The notes under the pieces are model-generated. The model saw only the letters and a program-made list of their open reading frames with translations, made no database searches and was not told where the DNA came from. Shown here piece after piece: positions 1-6,396 of a stretch of DNA of 13,309 nt; position 1 is the first letter of the stretch; each line of letters opens with the position of its first letter. Both the position numbers and the translations under genes were made by a program. Location of the stretch: the NCBI GenBank assembly GCA_947377425.1, contig CANCFZ010000045.1:1-13309 (forward strand), in the 5' to 3' direction. Source of the DNA: Flavobacteriaceae bacterium. Its GTDB lineage: Bacteria > Bacteroidota > Bacteroidia > Flavobacteriales > Flavobacteriaceae.

Positions 1-317
1 GTGTCGTGATATTCATCTAACTTAGTTCGTTTTGTTGTGTTCAAAATATCCGAAAGCATAAAATTATCAACGTTTAAATAATTGCCAATTTCTTTTATAA
101 AATCGGGATCATTCAATCCGTGAACATTTAACCAATTGACTTTAGTATAATCAACATGTTTTTCTATTTCATCAACTTCAAACTCGTGGAATTCGGCCAA
201 ATTCAAATCATCATAAACAAATAATTGAATTTCTGTTTGCGTGTATTTATGAACTCCAGTATATTCTAAAAGCGTTGGCTGCACTTTTTTACCTTTTTTG
301 TATTTTATTTTTCTCAC
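1..317 (-). CDS. corA: CorA-family Mg2+/Co2+ transporter, N-terminal part (runs off left edge)
   Basis: The reverse strand reads from a GTG at 317-315 to the window edge without a stop, giving 105 residues of a protein that continues outside. An in-frame TAG lies five codons upstream, so GTG is the best start; a second GTG 11 codons later is a weaker alternative. The visible part matches the cytoplasmic N-terminal domain of CorA: a Lys-rich start, a beta-rich stretch, the segment VNWLNVHGLNDPDFIKEIG, and then DILNTTKRTKLDEY, which corresponds to the conserved CorA stretch around 'eDil...R.K.eeY'. CorA forms a pentameric inner-membrane channel for Mg2+ (and Co2+ or Ni2+), with two C-terminal membrane helices and a GMN motif. 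Those parts are not in the window, so the assignment rests on the N-terminal domain only. The gene is divergent from hutI with a 68-bp gap. Confidence 0.8.
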   Translation of the reverse strand, partial: MRKIKYKKGKKVQPTLLEYTGVHKYTQTEIQLFVYDDLNLAEFHEFEVDEIEKHVDYTKVNWLNVHGLNDPDFIKEIGNYLNVDNFMLSDILNTTKRTKLDEYHD

Positions 318-385
318 GTAATCAAATTTTGTCTAAATTTAGAAATAATTATTTTTTAAAAAGTAATTTTACCGAAATTTAATCG

Positions 386-1624
386 ATGAAAACACTTATC
401 ACCAACATACAAGAGCTATTACAAATCAGAGACGTATCAATAAGAAAAGTTTCTGGTGCTGAAATGGCAATTTTACCATCAATTAAAAATGCGTATTTAT
501 TGATTGAAAATGATTTGATTGCTGATTTTGGTTCGATGCAAAATTGTCCAAATTTTGAAGTTGATACAAAAATTGATGCAACAGGAAAAGTGGTGCTTCC
601 AACTTGGTGTGACAGCCATACGCATATTGTTTATGCTGGTAATCGTGTGCAAGAATTTGTAGATAGAATTAACGGTTTGAGTTATGAAGAAATTGCCAAT
701 CGTGGTGGTGGAATTCTAAACTCAGCTAAGATACTAAATGAAACTTCCGAAGAAGAAATCTACAATCAATCTAAAGTTCGATTAGTAGAAGTAATGCGTC
801 AAGGAACTGGTGCTGTCGAAATAAAATCGGGTTACGGATTGACGGTTGAAGGCGAATTAAAAATGCTTCGCGTGATTAAAAAACTTTCAGAAAATTTCCC
901 TATAAAAATTAAAGCTACATTTCTAGGAGCTCATGCTTTTCCTACTGAATATAAAGAAAATCATTCGGGTTATATAGATTTGATTATTTATGAAATGCTT
1001 CCTAAAATTGCTGGAGAAAATCTAGCCGATTATATTGATGCTTTTTGTGAAACTGGTTATTTTTCTGTAGAAGAAACCGAAAGAATTATGGAAGCTGGAA
1101 AAAAACATGGTTTAATTGCCAAAATTCATGTCAATCAATTCAATGCAATTAATGGAATTGCGGCTTGTGTAAAACATAAAGCTCTTTCTGTAGATCATCT
1201 TGAAGTTGTAACCGATGAAGATATTGAAGTGTTGAAAAATTCTGAAACAATGCCGGTGGCTTTGCCATCTTGTTCTTACTTTATAAGTATTCCCTATACT
1301 CCTGCTAGAAAAATGATTGATGCTGGTTTGCCATTAGCTTTGGCTACCGATTTTAATCCTGGAACTACTCCATCAGGAAACATGAATTTTGTGGTAGCAA
1401 CGGCTTGCATCAAAATGAAAATGACTCCTGAAGAAGCTATAAATGCAGCTACAATTAATGGTGCTTATGCTATGGGTATTTCAGAAACTAACGGAAGTAT
1501 AACTATAGGTAAAAAAGCAAATCTAATTATTAGTAAGGAAGTTACATCATTTTATCAATTGCCTTATGCTTTTGGAACTGACTTAATTGAAGCTGTATTA
1601 ATTGATGGAAAAATTATAAAATAA
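386..1624 (+). CDS. hutI: Imidazolonepropionase
   Basis: The 412-residue product has the normal length for HutI. This cytoplasmic metal-dependent amidohydrolase opens the ring of 4-imidazolone-5-propionate to give N-formimino-L-glutamate, the third step of histidine degradation. The metal site is visible: H78 and H80 in DSHTHIVYAGNR, H248 in KIHVNQF, and D322 in ATDFNPG. H271 (VDHLE) is the other conserved active-site His. The substrate-loop segment VEIKSGYGL (145-153) is also typical. The ATG at 386 gives a normal N-terminus with the small beta domain of the amidohydrolase fold. No Shine-Dalgarno sequence is seen, as usual in this phylum. The other hut genes (hutH, hutU, hutG) are not adjacent, so hutI appears to stand alone between corA and rnpB. 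There is no sign of disruption. Confidence 0.95.
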   Translation: MKTLITNIQELLQIRDVSIRKVSGAEMAILPSIKNAYLLIENDLIADFGSMQNCPNFEVDTKIDATGKVVLPTWCDSHTHIVYAGNRVQEFVDRINGLSYEEIANRGGGILNSAKILNETSEEEIYNQSKVRLVEVMRQGTGAVEIKSGYGLTVEGELKMLRVIKKLSENFPIKIKATFLGAHAFPTEYKENHSGYIDLIIYEMLPKIAGENLADYIDAFCETGYFSVEETERIMEAGKKHGLIAKIHVNQFNAINGIAACVKHKALSVDHLEVVTDEDIEVLKNSETMPVALPSCSYFISIPYTPARKMIDAGLPLALATDFNPGTTPSGNMNFVVATACIKMKMTPEEAINAATINGAYAMGISETNGSITIGKKANLIISKEVTSFYQLPYAFGTDLIEAVLIDGKIIK

Positions 1625-1700
1625 TCTTGTGGATGTAACTATTTTTATTGGTAATTCTATACAAATTACAATGATGTTGATTGACCAAGAAATATAAAAA

Positions 1701-2044
1701 AGCAGACCTATAAGCCGGATTCTGTTCTTTCTAAACTTATTTAATTCCCTAAATTTAAGGATGATACAAATTAGAAATACCTTATCATTTATCTAGACTT
1801 GCAATTACTCACAAGTTCCATCTTTCTACCCTTCGACAACGGACGAGTAATCCTTGAATGTCGATATACTTGAAATTTCACCGCATAGAGTTTACCTGGT
1901 TTCACTACAGCATTACCTGTACATACTTTCTGTTGCACTTGTCCTAATTCAATTACTTGAACCGACGGATGTTATCCGCTATGCTACTCTTTGGTGTCCG
2001 GACTTTCCTCTTATTATTACTAACAAGCGATAAGGCGGTCTGCT
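1701..2044 (-). ncRNA. rnpB: RNase P RNA (bacterial class A)
   Basis: This is the catalytic RNA of RNase P, which removes 5' leaders from tRNA precursors together with the RnpA protein. On the minus strand the conserved 5' block GAGGAAAGTCCGGAC lies at 2010-1996 and the 3' block ACAGAATCCGGCTTAT at 1725-1710; these form the P4 core. The ends pair as P1: AGCAGACC (2044-2037) with GGTCTGCT (1708-1701), 8 bp. Between them are the expected GTGCAACAGAAAG and GGTAAAC elements. The length of about 344 nt is at the short end for the class. A T-rich stretch (TTTTTTATATT) follows the 3' end and may serve in termination. The exact ends are inferred from P1 pairing. Confidence 0.95.
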
Positions 2045-2047
2045 GTG

Positions 2048-2055
2048 CAAAGGTA
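2048..2055 (-). promoter_or_regulatory. rnpB promoter, -7 box TACCTTTG
   Basis: On the minus strand TACCTTTG fits the Bacteroidota -7 consensus TAnnTTTG exactly and lies 3 nt upstream of the inferred 5' end of RNase P RNA. No clear -33 TTG is seen; a 14-bp duplication occupies that region. Confidence 0.7.
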
Positions 2056-2056
2056 G

Positions 2057-2084
2057 AATATTAGATTTTAAATATTAGATTTTA
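2057..2084. repeat. Two exact tandem copies of a 14-bp AT-rich unit
   Basis: The unit AATATTAGATTTTA occurs at 2057-2070 and again at 2071-2084 without mismatch; a partial third copy (GAT) follows. It lies immediately upstream of the rnpB -7 box, where the -33 region would be. It may be simple slippage-generated sequence. Confidence 0.85.
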
Positions 2085-2128
2085 GATGTTTTTATAATTT
2101 GACATTACTATTTTAGAATGTTTTCTCG

Positions 2129-2168
2129 AACTTTTAAACTTTTAAACTTTTAAACTTTTAAACTTTTA
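2129..2168. repeat. Five exact tandem copies of an 8-bp unit upstream of dnaX
   Basis: The unit AACTTTTA is repeated five times without mismatch over 40 bp. The array ends 2 bp before the dnaX -7 box, so it covers the -10 to -50 part of that promoter. Perfect short tandem arrays can change copy number by slippage, which here would alter promoter spacing or composition. Confidence 0.9.
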
Positions 2169-2170
2169 CC

Positions 2171-2178
2171 TACATTTG
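2171..2178 (+). promoter_or_regulatory. dnaX promoter, -7 box TACATTTG
   Basis: TACATTTG fits the Bacteroidota TAnnTTTG box and lies 17 bp before the dnaX ATG, giving a very short leader. The -33 position falls inside the 8-bp tandem array, which contains no TTG. Confidence 0.6.
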
Positions 2179-2195
2179 TAATCCAATAAAAATCT

Positions 2196-3278
2196 ATGGA
2201 ACAATTTGTAGTATCAGCTCGTAAGTATCGTCCGCAAACATTTAAAGATGTTGTGGGTCAGCAAGCTATTACCAATACTTTGTTGAATGCTATAGAAACA
2301 AATCATTTAGCTTCTGCTCTATTGTTTACTGGTCCTAGAGGTGTTGGAAAAACTACTTGTGCAAGAATTTTGGCTCGAAAAATCAACCAACCAGGTTATG
2401 ACGATCCAAATGAGGATTTTGCATTTAATGTTTTTGAACTGGATGCTGCATCGAATAATTCTGTGGATGATATTCGTAGTTTGATTGATCAAGTTCGAAT
2501 TCCACCACAAACTGGTCGGTATAAAGTTTATATTATTGACGAGGTTCACATGTTGTCATCATCAGCTTTTAATGCTTTTTTGAAAACATTGGAAGAACCA
2601 CCAAAACATGCTATTTTTATTTTAGCAACTACAGAGAAACATAAAATCATTCCAACTATATTATCACGTTGTCAAATATTTGATTTTAAGCGAATTACTG
2701 TTAAAGATGCTAAAGAACATTTGGCAGAAGTTGCTGCTAGCCAAGGTGTAATTTGTGAAGATGATGCTTTGCACATCATTGCTCAAAAAGCCGATGGTGC
2801 TATGCGTGATGCTTTATCTATTTTTGATAGAGTTGTTTCGTATTGCGGAAATAACTTAACGAGACAAGCTGTAACTGAAAATCTTAATGTATTAGATTAC
2901 GAAACCTATATCAAAATAACGGATTTGATTTTAGAGAATAATATTCCACAAATTTTGGTTTCTTATAATGATATTTTGGCAAAAGGTTTTGATGGTCATC
3001 ATTTTGTTACTGGTTTGGCATCACATTTTAGAGATTTATTAGTTTGCAAAAACCCAGCTACTTTGGTTTTATTGGAAGCCGGTGAACAAGCCCAAAAACT
3101 ATATGGAGAACAAGCCCAAAAGTGCAATCAGGATTTCTTGTTGAAAGGAATTGAAATTGCAAATGATTGTGATTTAAAGTTCAAGCTTTCGCAAAATCAA
3201 CGACTTCTTGTTGAGTTAACACTGATGCAATTGTGCTCTATCAACTTTGATGGAGAAAAAAAAAACTTGAGTTTATAA
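2196..3278 (+). CDS. dnaX: DNA polymerase III clamp-loader subunit gamma (zero-frame product of dnaX)
   Basis: The 360-residue zero-frame product contains the AAA+ clamp-loader core (domains I to III) that loads the sliding clamp onto DNA at the replication fork. Motifs seen are Walker A GPRGVGKT (46-53), Walker B IIDEVH (113-118), sensor 1 ATT (144-146), the SRC arginine-finger motif (157-159) and sensor 2 GAMRDALS (201-208). The four-Cys zinc module that normally follows Walker A in DnaX is absent: the stretch after CARILARKIN runs through GYDDPNEDF with no Cys. I believe this is lineage-typical. The reading frame stops at TAA 3276-3278, four codons after a run of ten A residues, while the -1 frame continues to 3922 with the tau tail. 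The product therefore resembles the gamma form made by recoding in other bacteria. A sequencing error in the A run would instead make this one long gene. Confidence 0.9.
   Translation: MEQFVVSARKYRPQTFKDVVGQQAITNTLLNAIETNHLASALLFTGPRGVGKTTCARILARKINQPGYDDPNEDFAFNVFELDAASNNSVDDIRSLIDQVRIPPQTGRYKVYIIDEVHMLSSSAFNAFLKTLEEPPKHAIFILATTEKHKIIPTILSRCQIFDFKRITVKDAKEHLAEVAASQGVICEDDALHIIAQKADGAMRDALSIFDRVVSYCGNNLTRQAVTENLNVLDYETYIKITDLILENNIPQILVSYNDILAKGFDGHHFVTGLASHFRDLLVCKNPATLVLLEAGEQAQKLYGEQAQKCNQDFLLKGIEIANDCDLKFKLSQNQRLLVELTLMQLCSINFDGEKKNLSL
3256..3266 (+). other. Candidate dnaX recoding site: A10 run with A AAA AAC slippery heptamer
   Basis: Ten A residues (3256-3265) followed by C place A_AAA_AAC in the zero frame, a classic -1 slippery heptamer. 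The zero frame ends at TAA 10 nt downstream. A -1 shift, or one extra A added in transcription, joins the frame to the tau tail. A GGAG stands at 3252-3255 directly upstream, but closer to the slip site than in the E. coli case. A weak AT stem (TATAAT with ATTATA) lies just downstream. Known parallels are ribosomal -1 shifting in E. coli dnaX and transcriptional slippage at A9 in Thermus dnaX. A real frameshift or assembly error in the homopolymer remains possible. Confidence 0.6.
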
Positions 3279-3922
3279 TTCCTCCAACTTATTATAGAAA
3301 TAGTGGTTATTCAATTCAAGAAATTCCAAATTTAAAATCCCAAATCCCAATTGTAGAGACAGTTGTGAGTTCTGTGAAAACGATTGAGAGTTCTGAAAAA
3401 GAAGTTAAAAATCTTGAAACTAGAAATTCTGAACCCGAAACTCAAATCTCGAATCTCTCAACTAATAACGTTTCTGCTTTATCATTATCTAGCATTCGTG
3501 CAAAAAAGGAAATACTCGAAGCACAAAAAGGCGTTATAAAAGAACAAATTCATTTTCCGACAGAATCATTTACAGAAACTGAAATGCTTGATTTTTGGTT
3601 TAAATATGCGCAACGATTGGTAGACAAAGGACTTATGATTATGTCATCGTTATTGCGAATTAGCGACCCTAAATTGGATGGTTTTAAGATTATTTACGAG
3701 TTACCGAATGAAGGCTCGAAAATTGATTTTGAAAAAGAAAAAGGCGAACTTCTTGGATACTTGCGTGGTCATTTACACAATCACGACATTAGTATTGAGG
3801 TTATAGTTAATGAAGGAATTAAAAGTAAAACTGCTTTTACAGCTATAGATAAATACAACCGACTAAACGAAATAAATCCTAATTTAGAAGTTTTAAAGAA
3901 AATTTTTGATTTGGATATTTAG
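3266..3922 (+). CDS. dnaX: DnaX tau-specific C-terminal part (-1 frame continuation)
   Basis: Read in the -1 frame relative to the upstream part, this stretch has no stop from CTT 3266 to TAG 3920-3922 and encodes 218 residues, for a tau-like product of about 575 residues. It begins LEFIIPPTYYR, which I recognise as the continuation of domain III in flavobacterial DnaX. A low-complexity Ser/Glu-rich linker follows (about residues 15-72 of this part), then a conserved C-terminal domain (from about VSALSLSSIRAKKEILE to the end). That domain includes DFWFKYAQRLVDKG, DPKLDGF and LRGHLHNHDISIEVIVN, and matches the C-terminal domain of Bacteroidota gamma/tau proteins. In E. coli the equivalent region binds DnaB helicase and the polymerase alpha subunit; the same role here is inferred. 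There is no credible independent start near the frame junction, so this is not a separate gene. Confidence 0.8.
   Translation, partial: LEFIIPPTYYRNSGYSIQEIPNLKSQIPIVETVVSSVKTIESSEKEVKNLETRNSEPETQISNLSTNNVSALSLSSIRAKKEILEAQKGVIKEQIHFPTESFTETEMLDFWFKYAQRLVDKGLMIMSSLLRISDPKLDGFKIIYELPNEGSKIDFEKEKGELLGYLRGHLHNHDISIEVIVNEGIKSKTAFTAIDKYNRLNEINPNLEVLKKIFDLDI
3321..3467 (+). repeat. Repeat-like low-complexity linker DNA inside tau
   Basis: Two stretches look like flavobacterial short-period repeats captured in frame. At 3321-3352 AAATTCC- and AAATCCC-type 7-mers alternate. At 3409-3460 a run built from CTTGAAAC, CCGAAACTC, AAATCTC and GAATCTC encodes NLETRNSEPETQISNLS. The units are imperfect, so the repeat call is based on pattern recognition rather than exact copies. 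Confidence 0.45.
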
Positions 3923-3940
3923 ATTATAAACTTTTATAAT
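3923..3940. terminator. Possible weak bidirectional terminator between dnaX and the usp gene
   Basis: ATTATAA (3923-3929) and TTATAAT (3934-3940) form a 7-bp AT-only stem with an ACTT loop, placed exactly between two convergent genes. The stem overlaps the usp stop codon. Without G-C pairs it is a weak candidate. Confidence 0.3.
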
Positions 3941-4767
3941 TCATGTAAAGCTAATATCGGAATAGTGCAATGATAGGACATTTTCTCTGTAAAACTTGTT
4001 GAAAACATCCATTGAAAAAAATTTCGTTTATATGTTAACATAGCCAATATATCAATATTTTGATGTGTTATAAATTCTTCAATAGTTTCGTTTACATTGT
4101 CACTCGGAATTATATGAAATTGGACTGATTCGTTTTTAAAATGGGCTTCCCAATCTTTATAAGTAGCTTTTGTATTATCTGAATTTTGGGTTTCAACATA
4201 CAAACATTTAACAATTGCTCCAGCAGATTTTGCAATCTTAATCACATTACTTAAAGCCACTTTATCTTTTTCACGAAATCGAGTTGTAAATCCGATAGTT
4301 TCAATTTTAGAAAATTTAGCACTTTCTGGAATACTTAAAACTGGAATAGTTAAATTTGCAATGGCTTCGCCAGTATTAGTTCCAAGAAACATTTCTTTCC
4401 AGCCACTAGCTCCTGATGTTCCCATTACAACAAAATCTATAGCATCTTTTTTAATTATTTCCTTAACATTGTATATTAAATCACCATCCATAAGAATATG
4501 ACTCATTTTAATATGTTCACAATTATTTTCAATTGCTAATTGACGAAGTTTAGGAATTTCATCTTTAAATTTATCAAAATTGGTTAATTCTAAAGAATCA
4601 AAAACTTCTTTATAGTTTTGAGGTGCAAATTGATTATCAATAATAGGAAGTTCATAAGTATGAAGCAAAATCAATTCTCCATGAACCAATTTAGCCAAAC
4701 CTAGCGCATGAACAAATGCATTGTTGGCAACGTTAGAAAAATCGGTGGGAAATAAAATCTTTTTCAT
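3934..4767 (-). CDS. Universal stress protein, two tandem UspA domains
   Basis: The 277-residue cytoplasmic protein has two tandem Usp domains. Domain 1 (about 1-148) begins MKKILFPTDFS with the canonical beta1-Asp. It carries the ATP-binding signature G-2x-G-9x-G-[ST] as GTSGASGWKEMFLGT (116-130), followed by IPVLSIP (141-147). Domain 2 (about 154-277) keeps the fold pattern, for example IKIAKSAGAIVKCLYVE and the closing TIPILALHE, but the glycine signature is replaced by TYKRNFFQWMFSTSF. It is therefore probably unable to bind nucleotide in the usual way. Proteins with one intact and one degenerate domain are common in the family and act as intramolecular dimers. The specific stress role cannot be read from sequence. 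The gene is convergent with dnaX (11-bp gap) and divergent from mnmE. Confidence 0.9.
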   Translation of the reverse strand: MKKILFPTDFSNVANNAFVHALGLAKLVHGELILLHTYELPIIDNQFAPQNYKEVFDSLELTNFDKFKDEIPKLRQLAIENNCEHIKMSHILMDGDLIYNVKEIIKKDAIDFVVMGTSGASGWKEMFLGTNTGEAIANLTIPVLSIPESAKFSKIETIGFTTRFREKDKVALSNVIKIAKSAGAIVKCLYVETQNSDNTKATYKDWEAHFKNESVQFHIIPSDNVNETIEEFITHQNIDILAMLTYKRNFFQWMFSTSFTEKMSYHCTIPILALHEL

Positions 4768-4794
4768 TTTTATAAGGATATTAAGTTTATACTA

Positions 4795-4802
4795 TAAAGA
4801 TA
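4795..4802 (-). promoter_or_regulatory. Possible usp promoter, near-consensus -7 box
   Basis: On the minus strand TATCTTTA matches TAnnTTTG at all but the last base and lies 27 bp upstream of the usp start. No well-spaced TTG is seen, so this is a tentative call. Confidence 0.35.
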
Positions 4803-4926
4803 CGTTATAATTGGCTTAAAAAAACATGACAACTATCCTATTCACAATTATTTAACTTTAGATATGCCATTTTAAAAATCAACAAAATACTAGTTGATTG
4901 CTATTTCGGAAAGAATTTTAAATTGG

Positions 4927-4934
4927 TATCTTTG
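4927..4934 (+). promoter_or_regulatory. mnmE promoter, -7 box TATCTTTG
   Basis: TATCTTTG fits TAnnTTTG exactly, 23 bp upstream of the mnmE ATG. The nearest upstream TTG (4898-4900) is 26 bp away, longer than the usual spacing, so only the -7 box is supported. Confidence 0.6.
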
Positions 4935-4957
4935 CGATTCTAAAAAACAAATCAATT

Positions 4958-6358
4958 ATGATTTATAACGATACAATTGTTGCTTTGGCTACTCCTTCTG
5001 GTGCTGGCGCAGTAGCGATTATTAGAATGTCTGGAAAAGAGGCAATTACTATTGCTTCAAATGTATTTGAATCGGTTTCGGGAAAAGACATTACAAAACA
5101 AAAAACCCATACTATTCACTTGGGAACCATCGTTGATGGAGCAAAAGTATATGATCAAGTTTTGGTTTCGATTTTCAAAAATCCGCATTCTTACACAGGA
5201 GAAGATGTTATTGAAATTTCGTGTCACGGTTCGACTTTTATTCAACAACAAATCATTCAGTTATTGCTTCGTAAAGGTTGTCGAATGGCTCAAGCAGGCG
5301 AATTTACACTTCGTTCATTTTTAAATGGTAAATTAGATTTATCCCAAGCAGAAGCCGTTGCTGATTTGATTTCTAGTGATAATGAAGCTTCACATCAAAT
5401 TGCAATGCAGCAAATGCGAGGTGGTTTTAGCAGTGAAATTTCGAAATTGCGTGAAGAATTATTGAATTTTGCATCGTTAATCGAATTGGAATTAGACTTT
5501 GCCGAAGAAGATGTAGAATTTGCTGATAGAACACAATTTCATGATTTATTGAATAGAATAGAATTTGTTTTAAAACGATTAATCGATTCATTTGCAGTTG
5601 GAAACGTTATTAAAAACGGAATTCCAGTTGCAATTGTTGGTGAACCCAATGTTGGAAAATCTACATTATTGAATGCATTATTAAATGAAGAACGCGCCAT
5701 AGTTTCGGAAATCGCAGGAACTACACGCGACACAATTGAAGACGAATTGGTAATTGGTGGCATTGGTTTTAGATTTATTGATACAGCCGGAATACGTGAA
5801 ACAATTGATGTTGTAGAAAGTATCGGAATTAAAAAAACATTTGAAAAAATAGAGCAAGCTCAAGTTGTAATCCTTTTGCTTGACGCAAAAGAGTTACAAG
5901 TTTCAGGTTTAAAGTTTCAGGTTGAAATAGAAAAAATTAAAAATAAATTCCCTCAAAAACCACTAATCGTAATTATTAATAAAGTTGATTTATTATCTAT
6001 AAATGAGGTGGAAACTATTCGTCAAAAACTTGAAACTTTAAACCTGAAACTTGAAACCATTTCTGCCAAAGAAAAGTTAGGAATTGACGATTTAAAAAAT
6101 CAATTATTATCTTTTGTAAACACTGGAGCACTAAGAAATAACGAAACAATTGTAACAAATACAAGACATTACGACTCGTTACTAAAAGCATTGGAAGAAA
6201 TACAGAAAGTGAAATTTGGATTAAGTTCTAATCTTCCGTCTGATTTAATGGCGATTGATATTCGACAAGCGCTTTATTATTTTGGTGAAATTACTGGCGA
6301 AGTTACTAACGATGAGTTACTTGGTAATATTTTTGCTAATTTCTGCATCGGAAAGTAA
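4958..6358 (+). CDS. mnmE: tRNA uridine-5-carboxymethylaminomethyl(34) synthesis GTPase MnmE
   Basis: The 466-residue protein is slightly longer than the E. coli enzyme (454). With MnmG it installs the (carboxymethyl)aminomethyl group on U34 of certain tRNAs, using folate, FAD and GTP hydrolysis. The order is an N-terminal folate-binding domain (about 1-120, starting NDTIVALATPSGAGAVAIIRMSG), a helical domain, and an inserted G domain. G motifs are GEPNVGKST (228-236), TTRD (255-258), DTAG (275-278), NKVD (341-344) and SAK (369-371). The C-terminal helix ends in FCIGK, with the conserved Cys463 needed for modification. The gene is complete. Two short G-domain segments (about residues 313-322 and 357-366) are encoded by the arms of a long inverted repeat, and they account well for the modest extra length. 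Confidence 0.95.
   Translation: MIYNDTIVALATPSGAGAVAIIRMSGKEAITIASNVFESVSGKDITKQKTHTIHLGTIVDGAKVYDQVLVSIFKNPHSYTGEDVIEISCHGSTFIQQQIIQLLLRKGCRMAQAGEFTLRSFLNGKLDLSQAEAVADLISSDNEASHQIAMQQMRGGFSSEISKLREELLNFASLIELELDFAEEDVEFADRTQFHDLLNRIEFVLKRLIDSFAVGNVIKNGIPVAIVGEPNVGKSTLLNALLNEERAIVSEIAGTTRDTIEDELVIGGIGFRFIDTAGIRETIDVVESIGIKKTFEKIEQAQVVILLLDAKELQVSGLKFQVEIEKIKNKFPQKPLIVIINKVDLLSINEVETIRQKLETLNLKLETISAKEKLGIDDLKNQLLSFVNTGALRNNETIVTNTRHYDSLLKALEEIQKVKFGLSSNLPSDLMAIDIRQALYYFGEITGEVTNDELLGNIFANFCIGK
5897..6053. repeat. Intragenic inverted repeat in mnmE (27-nt arms, about 103-nt spacer)
   Basis: The arm at 5897-5923 is the reverse complement of the arm at 6027-6053 at 26 of 27 positions. The inner 23-nt part (5897-5919 with 6031-6053) is exact. 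The single mismatch (G5920 against T6030) would be a G-U pair in RNA. Both arms are built from TTTCAGGTTT / AAACCTGAAA-like words typical of flavobacterial interspersed repeats and are read in frame, encoding LQVSGLKFQV and KLETLNLKLE. Confidence 0.9.
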
Positions 6359-6370
6359 TTATCTTTGTAA

Positions 6371-6387
6371 GTTTATTTAAAATAAAC
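6371..6387. terminator. Possible bidirectional terminator between mnmE and the endonuclease gene
   Basis: GTTTATT (6371-6377) and AATAAAC (6381-6387) form a 7-bp perfect stem with a TAA loop in the 38-bp gap between convergent genes. AATTTT follows on the plus strand. The stem is AT-rich, so strength is uncertain. Confidence 0.4.
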
Positions 6388-6396
6388 AATTTTAAA

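Noticed and set aside
334..341. Palindromic TAAATTTA between corA and hutI as a shared promoter box
   Set aside because: It lacks the final G of TAnnTTTG on both strands and has no well-spaced TTG on either side, so I could not support a promoter call.
1651..1669. GTAATT/AATTAC stem after hutI as a terminator
   Set aside because: The stem is only 6 bp, mostly A-T, with no T tract following on either strand.
1701..2044. A CRISPR array, insertion sequence or other mobile element anywhere in the window
   Set aside because: No spaced direct repeats, transposase, integrase or terminal inverted repeats with target duplications were seen. The only long gene-free stretch is explained by RNase P RNA and its flanks.
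2319..2549. A 76-codon minus-strand reading frame inside dnaX
   Set aside because: It is antisense to the Walker A/B region of an intact gene and has no recognisable domain.
3365..3922. A separate 185-residue gene starting at GTG 3365
   Set aside because: The frame is open back to the A10 run and the residues before 3365 continue DnaX domain III, so it is part of tau rather than a gene of its own.
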